From contig NC_134414.1 in the NCBI RefSeq assembly GCF_030867145.1, positions 65,135,397-65,199,396 on the forward strand: a DNA stretch of 64,000 bases, written 5' to 3'. The notes under the pieces are model-generated. The model ran no database searches. It saw only the letters and a list, made by a program, of their open reading frames with translations, and had not been told where the DNA came from. The DNA comes from Opisthocomus hoazin (taxonomy: Eukaryota > Chordata > Aves > Opisthocomiformes > Opisthocomidae). Positions 23,201 to 32,908 of this stretch are shown piece by piece (positions within the stretch are counted from its first letter, which is position 1; every line of letters begins with the position of its first letter). Made by a program: the position numbers and the translations under genes.

Positions 23201-26200
23201 TTATCAGCTACAGATACAACTCTGCCAAGCGTGTGATATAGTTATATGGTAATAGGCAGTTGATTACAGTTACTTCAGCCCGGTTGATAGTGGTGAATGT
23301 AGTAGCTGATGCTGTTATCGCGGTTGAGAGATGCCTAGTAAGACTAAGGAAAATACAGATGTTTAACCCAATTATATGCCTTAGCTACTGTTGCTGCGAT
23401 TTAAATAGATATCTCGGAGCTTGCTGCCAAAAGTTCGCTTCAGTGTACAAAATTATTGAAAAAAAGTAGTTCAAAAATCTGAAGTTTGGAAATTACTTTA
23501 GATTTATTAAAGCAATTTTCATTTAATTTTATGTCTGTATGATTCAGCTAAGCTCCTCTCTGGAGCTTTTATATCTTTAGTTGAGGTCTTGGGTCAGTCA
23601 TGCTAAAAATAATCTCTTTTTATGAGTAGACTTAAGGCGTGTTTGTTTTCTGTGTATTGATTTAGAAACAGGAAGTTGGTTCCCAACCCAAATTTGAACA
23701 AGTAGTTGTTCTTGTGATAGTTTCAGCACATTTTTTCCTTTGTATGAGGCAATAAATGCACAATTTTATTTTTCACAATGTACTGCAGAAAAAAAAAAGT
23801 GCTTGTTGCTTGATCCTTGTGTGAAAACCCCAATTTTCACCAGAAGATCTCCACAAAATCAAGCCCCCCACCCCAAACCCCCAACAGCCTAATAGAGCAA
23901 TCCCGTGCACACTGAGAAAAGAAATTCTTCACGGTTCTTGTACCTTCAGTTAAAGTACAAAACCATAGATAGTCCCATCTGATGTTTCAAATGCAGGAAA
24001 GTTGCTGTACAAGATGACTTCTCCCGGGCTGTTGACTTTCTGTCTTTCCTACAAAGACTCATGAGGTGCAGAGCACAGCAGACCCGGGGTGCCACACTAC
24101 TGATGCACCTCACACGCACCTCTGCTCCTATCACTGTGCCGCTCAGCAGGGATGAACTGATGTTGGCACCTGCGATAAGGGTCACCCTGTTGTGATGAGC
24201 AGCCCAGTGCACCTTCCTCACCCCACAGCTACAGCTGAGCACTCTGTACAGAGGACAAACCACTTTCCAGGGCTCTGATGTTCTTCATTTCTCTGAGATG
24301 GTAAAATATCACTTTAGTGCAGAAAGCAGTGTTAACGTCCAGCAGGAGAATTGATTTTTTCATGCAGATGTTGAACTCCTTTTTGCTGAAGAGGTAGCAC
24401 CAGCATTATTCTAGACCATCTAGCTGTTTTGTCACAAACCTTCAGACATGTTGGAACATTGGAGACAAACAGAACTGTGCTGATCCAAGTTCGTAAAGGT
24501 TTTCAGAAGAGGAAAACTTTTTTTTTCCCCAACGTAACTAGAGGTTGCAGATGAAGTTGTTCGTATGTTACAAGTAGAACATTGCTCCCACTTGCCCAAA
24601 ATCCTTGTAAGAAGCTAATCCCCAGATATTCGTACTTTGTGTGAAATCAGCCAGATATTCAGGTGTTTCAAGAGGTTCCAAAGACACTTTTTGATGCTTC
24701 CAAAGGTTGCCTTTTTCTGGCATGTCATAAACCATCCAGCCAACCAGGTCCAAGAATTACCAGCATTTTAAAAGCCAGAGATATCTCCATGTACAAGACA
24801 GAATGATTTTTTTGTCTTATCAGCACAATATTTTTATATGATAAAATATTTTTTACTTGCAAAAAGCCATTCTAGTTGTGGGAAGTCTTTTCTCACTATT
24901 TCAGGAACAGGACACGCAAAACAAATTATGTGTGCCCACTGAGAAGTCTGTAGTTGTTTTCTGTTCGAGTCTATAAATTTCTCGACATTGATCAAGCTCA
25001 GCTGGATTACACTGCTTTTAATGACTCAGACTGAGCAAGGCAGGGTGAGATTGTCCACCCTATTTTTGGCGGGCACTGCATTTTGTTTGCCCATTTTGTG
25101 GTACTGTTTATTCCCTTCACTGGTCTTTTTTCCCTCCACCACTCAGTGAATTTTCCTTCTCCTTACCTGAAGCAGCTACATCCTATCTATTGCTTCCTTA
25201 AGTCACATCTGCTTCCTCCTCACCCACTACGTCCCCTGAAACTTTGCGATCTTCTGTACAAATCTTCCCATCCCCCTTCTCTGATTTGCCATTTCTTTAC
25301 ATTATTTTAGATCATCTGTTTCCTTTCAGCATGAAATGGGTTGTGCTGGCAGAAAGACACAGCAGCTTTACTGAATGTGCTCAGGTTGCCTGAGATGATT
25401 GCTTGATAACAAAGAAATTGCCAATTTCTGATAGGTAATGATTTCAGATATTAAGCCTGGGACAGCCGTGGGGCAGAAAAGTCCTTCCTAAAGACACATT
25501 CCCTTCTATTTATCCCTAGCCTGAAACACTGTCTTTCTGAGGTGCTGACGAAACTGGTTTGCTTTTACAGAAATCTCAGTGCAAATTGGCCCTGTATTCT
25601 TTACACATTTAAAAAAAAAAAAAATTACTTTATTTATTTGTTTTCATTTAGAAGATAAAAATTCAGCACCCTGCACAGTAAAATCCTTAAAGTTGTAGAA
25701 TTATAGACAGGAAAAGCAATGAAGTACATCTTATTATATCCAGTGTTTATTTTTACATTGAAAACTATTGCTGTTTCTTCCTGATAGTTTTGCTGGCAAT
25801 AACAGCATAAAAATGTTTTATTACACAAACTATCTACTTCCAGCACAGTGTTTTAAAATTAAAATTACCTGTATAAAAGAGACTTTCAGTCAGTCTATAT
25901 AGGCAGCTGGAAATTGGTTTGAATGCATGCAGCTAATGGTCACTGCATTTGCATGGGAACAGGTTTAATGTAAATCTGGGCATGGTTTACTTTAGTTATG
26001 CTTTCATAGATGTTGGACAAGAGGAATGAAAAAATGCTATAGAGTCAGTTATCTCAGTTATGTAACAAACTTATGTGTTTTAATGAGATGTGGCACTTCA
26101 ATTCCTCTTAAAAACAAAAAACCCACCCTAAGCTGATCTGTTTTCAGTCCTCAAGTAATAACAATTGCCAATAAAAAGCTAATACTCCTATTGACATCAA

Positions 26201-27345
26201 TGGGAGGAAAGAGTACGAGGAAATATTAAGATTGTAGACAAATAAACGTCTTCCATAATTATTCTGGGTTTGGAATTTGGCATTGCAGTAAGCAGGTTAA
26301 GCTTTTCAGTGCTAATAGCTACTACAACCTCCATCACAAAGCTGCCTTCATCAGATGATATTTCTCGTCCCTGTTTATTGAGGAGGAGAGGAAGCCACTT
26401 GCTGTGAAATGTCAGAGGTGAACTTGTTTCTTTTTACTCATGAAGTGTAGCTCGTGCACAGACAGTTGAGAAGGTGCAGAATATTATAGTCCTTCTATGT
26501 TTAATTGTTTCCGTATGCCCTGGAGTTTAAAGAGAATTTAGGATGTGTTTAGCAGTAGCTTTCCGTCTATAATCAGGTTGCTATGGTAAACCTAGTATTC
26601 TAGACAAAGAAAGAGTATGTTTAGTAAAGTGCTGATCCCTTTTCAGTATAATGTGAGCTTCAAATTACTTTTGAGCAATTGAATTCGTATGGTAAGTATT
26701 TTATCACAATAACTAAGAGAAGAAGGTCACAGAATAAGGAGTGGCTTCTGTTATTTCAGTAGCAGATACATCTGACAAAGTAGTAGTATGGCTGAAGAAA
26801 GCTTACCCTGCAAATCTTATATCCTGGTTTTCCTAGGGAAGCAACGTGAAATTTCTTGTTACAAAGTGTTATTAACTTTTGTGTTTATCTATATGGTGAT
26901 AAACTGAGTTCTTGAAGTTTACATTTGCTATATCTTCTGTAGTTAGCTCTTCAGAAGCAAAAGGACTTTAATTCTCAGTTGAATTATCTCCACAGAGTGA
27001 GACCACTTTCCATAATCTAACAAAAATCTCAGTACTTTTGGATGTAAAATGCTCTTTTTAAGCCAGGACAAAGTTGCAATTATTTAGTACCACCACTAAA
27101 GTCACTTTTCATATTCCTAGTGCTGATTTTGTCACATTTGTAAAATAAAAGGAATGATAAGCTAATAATTTTAGTATCAATTTCAGCAGCGGTATACTAA
27201 ACTACTATAACTATCTTTGTATATTTAAAAGTAAAGAAATAGCTCAGAGAAATCCTTTTCCGGAGGACTTACTGGCTGAAGTTTCTGTCCACTTTCAAGA
27301 CACTTTCAGTTCTGCTGAGGTCCGCAGTCAGATGATCTCAATCAT

Positions 27346-27363
27346 TCCCACCTATAGGTGGGA
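27346..27363. repeat. 18-bp perfect palindrome
   Basis: TCCCACCTATAGGTGGGA reads identically on both strands. It contains two inverted CACCT cores, the element recognised by ZEB/SNAI-type zinc-finger repressors. A regulatory role is only a possibility. Confidence 0.9.
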
Positions 27364-27711
27364 GCCAGCCATAATAAAATGCGAGGCACTGATATCAACA
27401 AGGAATGTGGGGTTTTTGAATATCTGTGTTAGTGTTTTATTCATTAGCTAAGACCAGAAGATTGAGAAAGTAGGGCCTAAATTCCCTTTGTGCTTGATTT
27501 TGAGAGGGCAACCTGAGCTTATATCTCTTACATGACAAAAATATGCCCTATCTGCCTAGGGATGGGATATTCCTCAATTTTTTTGCTGGTGAAACGGTTG
27601 CACATTAACTAAAATGAATAAATATTAATTGCAGCAGGGACTGAGAGGAATCTGTTCTCATTCCAGTGCAAGTGCCCAGCCACTGGGCTCTCAGGTCATT
27701 CTGGCTTATTA

Positions 27712-27742
27712 AATTAAGCATTACAGAAGGTAATGCTTAATT
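27712..27742. repeat. 12-bp perfect inverted repeat, 7-base loop
   Basis: AATTAAGCATTA (27712-27723) and TAATGCTTAATT (27731-27742) are exact complements around CAGAAGG. The word TTACAGAA also recurs at about 27721, 27741 and 27763. The RNA would fold into a modest hairpin. Confidence 0.9.
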
Positions 27743-29346
27743 ACAGAACATGCAGGAGCCTCATTACAGAACCTTCCTCTGCTTGTCCCTCTGGAGGATT
27801 TTCCATCTCTGCTGACTCCTTTCTTCAAAGCAACTTGCTTAATCTGATTTTATTGTCCTTCAGGCATCCTCCTTATTGTAACATTAGCTAGCCAGGATAC
27901 CAGTGTTAAAGATAGTTCTTTATTTATTTTATAGAGTCTTCACAGCAGATGGGTCCTGTTCATCAGGTACCTATCTGCCTATGGGTGACTGATTGTGCTT
28001 TGGGACATTGCGATGTGACATTTTTGTAAATGTAACCAGACTGTCTAAGGTAGATGCATAGAAAGAGACTGTAAGAGCCCCAAAAACTGACAAGTTGGAT
28101 TCATTTAAAGTCTTTGTATATTTAAGTACTAAGAAATTATTTTGTTCCAGTTGCTAGTGTAACTGTTCTTCGCAAATAATTACATCTTAGAGAACACAAG
28201 TACATAACATCAATCATTCTGTAGACAATAATATCTTAAATGTTGACAAGATTACCAAATAAAACTGTATTTCGTGATGTGGTAGATGCACTTTCTATAG
28301 TAAGTTTCTTTCTGGAACAAATATCCTCATATCATTGTCAATGCAACATAGTTTTAAAACTGTGTATATTATAAAGGTATCATAAAGTATTTGCTGTTTT
28401 TTCTCTCTCAGCATGTCTTTTTTAAGATTCATGCACTTCGAGTTGATCATAAAATGTCCTTCTAGATTGAATCCTGGCACACAGAATGTCAGCTCAGAAG
28501 TGCAATGTACGTTGATGCTTGGGAAGATGAAGAGTATGACAGCTATATAAATGAGCTGGGAATGTTTCCATAAGTAATAATATCCCCCCTACTCCAACTT
28601 AATTTGACTATTTTTTTTTTTAAATATCAAATGTCACAAATTTAGGTCAGAAGTTGAAAGAAAAATAGATTAATGATGATCTGGCAGTATGTCGACCTAA
28701 AAGGTTTTATTGTCACAATATCTTCAGTTAGAAAAGCCCCACTAAGGTTCTCCTTAACAGTCCTTCCCCATTCAGCAAAATATTTCGGCAAATGCTGAAA
28801 AAATATTGTGCATGCTGAACTGTTTGGTTACATATTGAAAGGCTACACTTTGAGGATTTTTTTGCTTTGTAGCTATACTTGCTCCTACTGTAAGTTTGGG
28901 TTCTGCAGTCAACAGAGCAGTGTCCAGGCCCCGGTGGAGTCTCACTGCTGTTGTGATTAAATGAGATCGAGAGGAACAGGCTTTTCTGCATCCTAAGCCA
29001 TGTCTCTGGTGGCCCTTTTTTACACACAATGTCTTTTCCCAAGCCCATCACATGTATTGCTTTGATCCATGGCTTGTGTCGTATTCAGAGTATCCTCACA
29101 GTAGCATTGCATTAAAACAATTTAAAAAATACGGAATCAAACTAGAAGTTAGTTAGAAGCTAGGAAATAATGAAACCAATCTTACGCTGAACTGAGTCTA
29201 TCTTGTGAATGTGCAATGTAAGACTGTCCTTGATCTTAATGTTTTTCATGTCTAACCATTTAATACTCACTGCTCTGAGGGCTTTGGAGTGGAAGGTCTG
29301 TGGAATTTTGGCTGGATCCGTTCCCCCTTTAAGCTCTGAGGAGTTC

Positions 29347-29352
29347 TCCCTT
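29347..29352. repeat. Target-site duplication, left copy
   Basis: TCCCTT directly before the TG of the 5' LTR. The same six bases follow the CA of the 3' LTR at 32344-32349. A 6-bp duplication is the integrase footprint of alpha- and betaretrovirus-related elements. It proves that this is a single, unrearranged insertion into the intron. Confidence 0.93.
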
Positions 29353-29751
29353 TGTTGGGGTCGATGTAGTTTGAGAGTTAGCGTGACTAGGCCGCTTAAG
29401 CAAAACAGTTAGCATAGCTGGACAGGCCGCTGGAAAGGACAGCTAAGAATAACAATTGAGAAAGTTCTGATACTGCACATGATGTGGGTTAGCAAAAACA
29501 AGATGTGTTCAAGAACGTGCAGGTGGTCTGTTTCTATTAGCGTTAGTGCATAGTTGCCAATCATAAGGGAATATGGGGTGCGTGAACAGCGCGTGATTTA
29601 TGTCTGTAGCCTATCCGAATAAGTGTGATCGCGTGTGCAGATATGAAAAATGTATATAACCACGCAAGCAGACCAATAAATCGGATCGACTGTGCATTGT
29701 ATCAATGTGTGAGAGTCATTCCTGTCCCTGCATGGATGCTGAAACTCGGCA
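29353..29751 (+). mobile_element. 5' LTR of the ERV
   Basis: Starts TGTTGGGG and ends CTCGGCA. The U3 promoter TATA-like TGTATATAA is at 29651-29659 and the AATAAA poly(A) signal at 29675-29680, so R is short and follows closely. Compared with the 3' LTR it carries 24 extra bases between AATAA and CACATGATG (about 29452-29475). The last 140 or so bases, including TATA, AATAAA and U5, are identical in the two LTRs. Confidence 0.94.
29651..29659 (+). promoter_or_regulatory. LTR TATA box
   Basis: TGTATATAA in the 5' LTR, repeated exactly in the 3' LTR at 32243-32251. It lies 16 bases before AATAAA, the compact TATA-then-poly(A) layout of retroviral U3/R. The 3' LTR copy could drive sense transcription towards the ITGBL1 exon at 32909, about 0.66 kb downstream. 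Confidence 0.7.
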
Positions 29752-29754
29752 TTG

Positions 29755-29772
29755 TGGTGACCCCGACGTGAT
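29755..29772 (+). promoter_or_regulatory. Primer binding site, tRNA-Trp
   Basis: TGGTGACCCCGACGTGAT begins three bases after the CA end of the 5' LTR. It is an 18-base match to the complement of the 3' end of tRNA-Trp, the primer used by avian leukosis/sarcoma-type viruses and several avian endogenous elements. It shows no mismatch to the sequence I know. Confidence 0.92.
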
Positions 29773-29805
29773 ACCGCAGCCGAACAAGGCAGGGGACTGC
29801 TGGCC

Positions 29806-29817
29806 GGTGAGGTAAGC
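29806..29817 (+). promoter_or_regulatory. Candidate retroviral splice donor
   Basis: The leader contains GTGAG|GTAAGCC with the intron GT at 29812-29813, a near-consensus 5' splice site about 40 bases after the primer site and 70 bases before the first gag-like ATG. Retroviral leaders often keep the donor for subgenomic env RNA here. In the host intron it could also act as a cryptic donor. Confidence 0.5.
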
Positions 29818-29881
29818 CGGGCTGCCCGGGAGAGGCAGGAGCGGATCCGTGGCATGTCGGGGGGGCATGAATATCGGCAGT

Positions 29882-30520
29882 ATGGGTTCCACTGTATCAG
29901 GGTTGGAAAAGGCGGCGCAGGAAGCCTGCTGGAATTGGCGGATCGAGCCAACGTGAAGTTAACTGAAGGAGAGATATCGGGACTATTACTGTGGTACCGC
30001 TGACGAAAGCTGATAGCAACGACAGATCAGTTGTTTGACTTGGATGTGTGGCAGAGAATCGGAGACTCTGCAGGTCGGCAACAAAGAGGAGCGACAATTA
30101 GCTCCTGTTTTTCGAGCTGTCTAAAGCATGATCAGCTGAAAGGAACTAAAGCTCAATTGAAAGATTTTACAGAGAATTTTGAAAGAACAAAGTCTTGCAG
30201 TTTAAAATCCCTGAGGAAATCATTACTTGGAAATCAGTGCATACAGATTTAAATGCTCTAAAACTCATAGAAACTATCTTAGAAGCGGCTGCTACTCCTC
30301 CACTGTTATCTCAAAAGCAAGGACAGAGCTGCAGTCTTTTGAAATTTAACCCTACATACAATGAAACTCCTAACCCAACGTGAGAAATGCGGGAAGTAAA
30401 TCCGCCAGAACCTGACGATCCTTTAAATCCAGAGAAATGGGAAGTGGGGTGCAAAATCCGGCACCCCGAAAGTGTACAACAGGGTCCCTCTACAGCAATT
30501 GGCGTACCCGACCTGAGATC
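29882..30520 (+). pseudogene. Broken gag remnant (matrix-like N-terminus)
   Basis: The ATG at 29882 gives a protein starting MGSTVSG, where Gly2 would suit N-myristoylation, and it is stopped after 24 codons by TGA at 29954. A second frame continues with a LTEGEISGLLLWYR-like stretch, a TGA at 30001-30003 and then a WQRIGDSAG segment, ending near 30252. A third frame carries 30195-30383 and, after a TGA at 30381, runs on from 30387 with the acidic PPEPDDPLNPEKWE segment. The short-helix plus W-x-RIGD layout looks like a betaretrovirus-type matrix domain. That assignment is from recall of the family and is tentative. At least two frame changes and several stops make it non-functional. No capsid major-homology region or zinc knuckle is visible. 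Confidence 0.55.
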
Positions 30521-31736
30521 AAAGCAGGGTGAATTCCAGCATAAAACCATGCAGTCCATCCGCCACAGCACAGCCCGCAGCGCCAGCGACCACCACACCA
30601 GATGGATCAGCGAACCTCACACCTGGTGGGGCACACGGCCCTCCCCGTGCAATCGGCGGCACGAACCTGCTGCTCGCCCTCCCCCTCCCCCCCCCAACCC
30701 CAGTGCGCCGGCCCGTCCTGGCCAGCCCAGAAGCGGCGCGGCAAGAACCGTCTTCCTGACGTTCAAGGACTTGGTTGGAAAAAGTGTGTATAATTCAATT
30801 ACTGCAGTAGAATTCCTTGTATCCTGATCGCTGCAAACTGTTCTAGCTGATTATGACATTAATGTATGCTAATGAGTTCTTGAGAGTGCCTGCTTTCTGG
30901 GGCTCTGGAGTTAAGTTTTGGAGAGTGAATTATTTTGTTGCTTTCTGGTAATAGACTTTGGGTACCCAGGTAGGACCCTGCTCTTGAACATCAATGGTCC
31001 GAGGGATTGCAGGACCTCCAGCCAGCACCGAGGGATTCTCGGGGAGAACCTCTGATCCCTGGACCAAAAAATTCTGAGCACGAACCATTAATAAGACAAA
31101 GGCATTCTTCCAGTATTGTTTCTTGTTGCCTGCCTGTTAGTTGCCTGCTAGTCATAGTGAAAGCTTCACAGCATTGGGCTGTATCCCTGGGGAGCAGTGA
31201 AAGTGCCCTTCCTAAAACAGAATTGAAAAGAGAGTACTCTTCCTGAAACTGAGGCTTGGGAATTTGTCTGTTAAATGTTGAATGTTATTGTAAGTCCTTG
31301 TCTGTTCATAAGTCTTTGCATTGCAAAAAAAAAAAAAAAAAAGAATCATAAGTCTTTGAAACATTTGGATTTATGTTGAAAACTTGGTGTGCTAGTGCGT
31401 GTGTGGTCGCGACTATGATTGTGTGGTTTTATGTGTTTGTTGTCATAGTGTTTGTATTTCTGTGTTCTAATGGATTTATTTGGTTTCTGTGATCCAACGG
31501 ATTTGTCTGGACTAAGTAACTGCCTTTGAGTCTTTGGTTTGGTGAGTTGTGCAGGTATTGTATATAGTTAATGAGTTATACCCTTCGATACATTGATTTT
31601 AGCCTAGGGGATTAATATGAATACAGGTTATGGTATGCACTTCACATCTATATAACTTTTTATTAGCATTTGTGTTCTTCTGTTTGTTTTGAATGTTGCA
31701 CTGTAGCAGGGCTGTTACTGGACCGTAAAGCCAATA
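30521..31736 (+). other. ERV interior, non-coding GC-rich then T/G-rich
   Basis: 30560-30770 is GC-rich and proline-codon-rich in two overlapping frames (runs of CCCCC near 30680-30700), which could be the end of gag or a captured segment. From about 30780 to 31736 no retroviral domain is recognisable. The + strand becomes T/G-rich (31380-31560), and a run of 18 A (31325-31342) is flanked by 13-base direct repeats. The pol region is absent. Confidence 0.55.
31306..31358. repeat. 13-bp direct repeats flanking an A18 run
   Basis: TCATAAGTCTTTG occurs at 31306-31318 and again at 31346-31358. The 27 bases between them are CATTGC, eighteen A residues and GAA. The arrangement mimics a target-site duplication around a poly(A) tail, or else a slippage duplication. 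Confidence 0.9.
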
Positions 31737-31782
31737 GTGATGCTTAGGTGTGTCAATGTAGCACTTGCTTTAAGTTCATTAA

Positions 31783-31800
31783 AAAAAAAAGGGGGAGATG
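31783..31800 (+). promoter_or_regulatory. Upstream polypurine-tract-like sequence in the ERV
   Basis: A ten-base A run followed by GGGGGAGATGT. The AGGGGGAGATGT part matches the true tract before the 3' LTR (31953-31970), although the LTR itself does not follow. It could be an additional plus-strand primer site or the scar of a duplication. Confidence 0.6.
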
Positions 31801-31928
31801 TAGAGGAAGCAGTGATTATATTGGTTCCGTGTATAATACGCATAACACAAAAGGCACTAGAGACAACTGTAAAGAAAATTTTTGTGATGCAACTAACACA
31901 AATTGAGCAAATGTTTTTAAGGCAATGA
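31800..31928 (+). pseudogene. Possible env transmembrane-tail remnant
   Basis: The frame that ends with TGA at 31926-31928 reads EEAVIILVPCIIRITQKALE and then a basic/hydrophobic tail, shortly before the polypurine tract. A hydrophobic stretch followed by a Cys and basic residues, ending just before the 3' LTR, is what the cytoplasmic end of a retroviral envelope transmembrane protein looks like. The rest of env is missing, consistent with a large internal deletion. The call rests on position and composition, not on a detected domain. Confidence 0.4.
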
Positions 31929-31950
31929 TAAGATAGCTTAGCTTTTTTTG

Positions 31951-31968
31951 AAAAGAAAAAGGGGGAGA
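31951..31968 (+). promoter_or_regulatory. Polypurine tract of the ERV
   Basis: AAAAGAAAAAGGGGGAGA directly before the TG of the 3' LTR (31969). This is the RNase H-resistant primer for plus-strand DNA in retroviral replication. It is uninterrupted purine and looks intact. Confidence 0.88.
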
Positions 31969-32343
31969 TGTTGGGGTTGATGTAGTTTGAGAGTTAGCAT
32001 GACTAGGCTGCTTGAGCAAAACGGTTAACATAGCTGGACAGGCCGCTGGAACGGACAGCTAAGAATAAACATGATGTGGGTTAGCAAAAACAAGATGTGT
32101 TCAAGAACGTGCAGGTGGTCTGTTGCTATTAGCGTTAGTGCATAGTTACCAAACATAAGGGAATATGGGGTGCGCGAACAGCGCGTGATTTATGTCTGTA
32201 GCCTATCCGAATAATTGTGATCGCGTGTGCAGATATGAAAAATGTATATAACCACGCAAGCAGACCAATAAATCGGATCGACTGTGCATTGTATCAATGT
32301 GTGAGAGTCATTCCTGTCCCTGCATGGATGCTGAAACTCGGCA
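31969..32343 (+). mobile_element. 3' LTR of the ERV
   Basis: 375 bp from TGTTGGGG to CTCGGCA. The TATA-like box is at 32243-32251 and AATAAA at 32267-32272. It differs from the 5' LTR at 12 positions, all in the first 240 bases, and by the 24-base indel. AATAAA in the sense direction gives a potential premature poly(A) signal inside the ITGBL1 intron. Confidence 0.94.
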
Positions 32344-32349
32344 TCCCTT
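32344..32349. repeat. Target-site duplication, right copy
   Basis: TCCCTT immediately after the CA end of the 3' LTR, identical to 29347-29352. Confidence 0.93.
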
Positions 32350-32908
32350 GAACAGGTTGGTGGAAGGGAACACTCTGACAGAGGTTTTGCTTGCAACTTC
32401 TATTCTCTCAGGCCTAGAAAAGAAAAACTATAAGGATTTTTGCTTTCCAAATGCCTGACAGAGTATTTGAATTGTTATGTTTCTACGAAGAGATAGTATC
32501 TTCGGTAGCCCTGTGCACAGACAGTTTAATTCTAATCACATTTGTTTTGGAGTTTCTGAGATACGTGCTAAACATTTTAGATCAATTATAGAGATTATTT
32601 ATGCAGTTAAACATGTGCCATAGCTCTGCTATGAAAAGTTGAGATATGCAAAACATACAATGTCAATGATTACTTATTGTTACTGTTTCCACCAAGACAT
32701 AACAATGATATACTTTGCTTCTGGTTGCTGTAGAGGAGGGATAGTTGTTGCTTTTTTGTTTTACTTTCTTTTAAATAGTGTTTATGTGCATACTTCAAAT
32801 AATACAGCGTGACTTGTAGTTTGTCTTTTGGGGGGTAGGGTTTGGGTTTGTATTTAATTTATTTTACTGTACTGAAATCATGACTCTAACAATTGCTTAT
32901 TCTTACAG
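32350..32908 (+). other. ITGBL1: ITGBL1 intron end with splice acceptor
   Basis: Unique AT-rich sequence ending in a good 3' splice site: a CTCTAAC branch-like word at about 32884-32890, then TTGCTTATTCTTACAG, with AG at 32907-32908. Confidence 0.75.

Larger units (their letters stand above)
17217..29346 (+). other. ITGBL1: ITGBL1 intron, long unique stretch
   Basis: About 12 kb with no transposon or exon that I can support. It includes pyrimidine-rich blocks (17230-17690, 25080-25330), a purine-rich block (21370-21530), an A-rich tract (22141-22170), a GC-richer patch (24020-24260) and several short perfect inverted repeats, described under findings. Frames up to 107 codons (for example 28728-29051 on the - strand) have no recognisable domain. 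Confidence 0.55.
29353..32343 (+). mobile_element. Non-autonomous endogenous retrovirus-like element, complete LTR to LTR
   Basis: A 2,991-bp provirus-like element in the same orientation as ITGBL1. It has 399- and 375-bp LTRs with TG...CA ends, a tRNA-Trp primer binding site, a polypurine tract and a 6-bp target duplication, so all the cis elements for reverse transcription and integration are present. The 2.2-kb interior has only broken gag-like sequence at the 5' side, non-coding GC-rich and then T/G-rich sequence, and a short env-tail-like frame at the 3' end. No protease, reverse transcriptase or integrase motif is seen. Size and primer recall the short, coding-defective avian retrotransposon class described as ART-CH, but I cannot confirm identity from memory. 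The LTRs differ at 12 of 375 aligned bases plus a 24-base indel, so the insertion is not recent. Mobility would have needed helper proteins. Confidence 0.93.

Noticed and set aside
23946..24263. 105-codon open frame on the - strand in a GC-richer patch
   Set aside because: No family resemblance; the length is within expectation for the number of frames examined.
28728..29051. 107-codon open frame on the - strand
   Set aside because: No recognisable domain, overlapping alternative frame of similar length, no promoter or splice support.
30387..30827. 146-codon frame in the ERV interior, considered as a host gene or intact accessory gene
   Set aside because: It continues in phase from a stop-interrupted gag-like frame and becomes low-complexity proline-rich; it is best seen as remnant sequence.
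1..32908. Search for the preceding ITGBL1 EGF-like exon (sixth repeat)
   Set aside because: No + strand segment with CxCGxC coding spacing flanked by AG and GT was found, so the exon is taken to lie left of the window.
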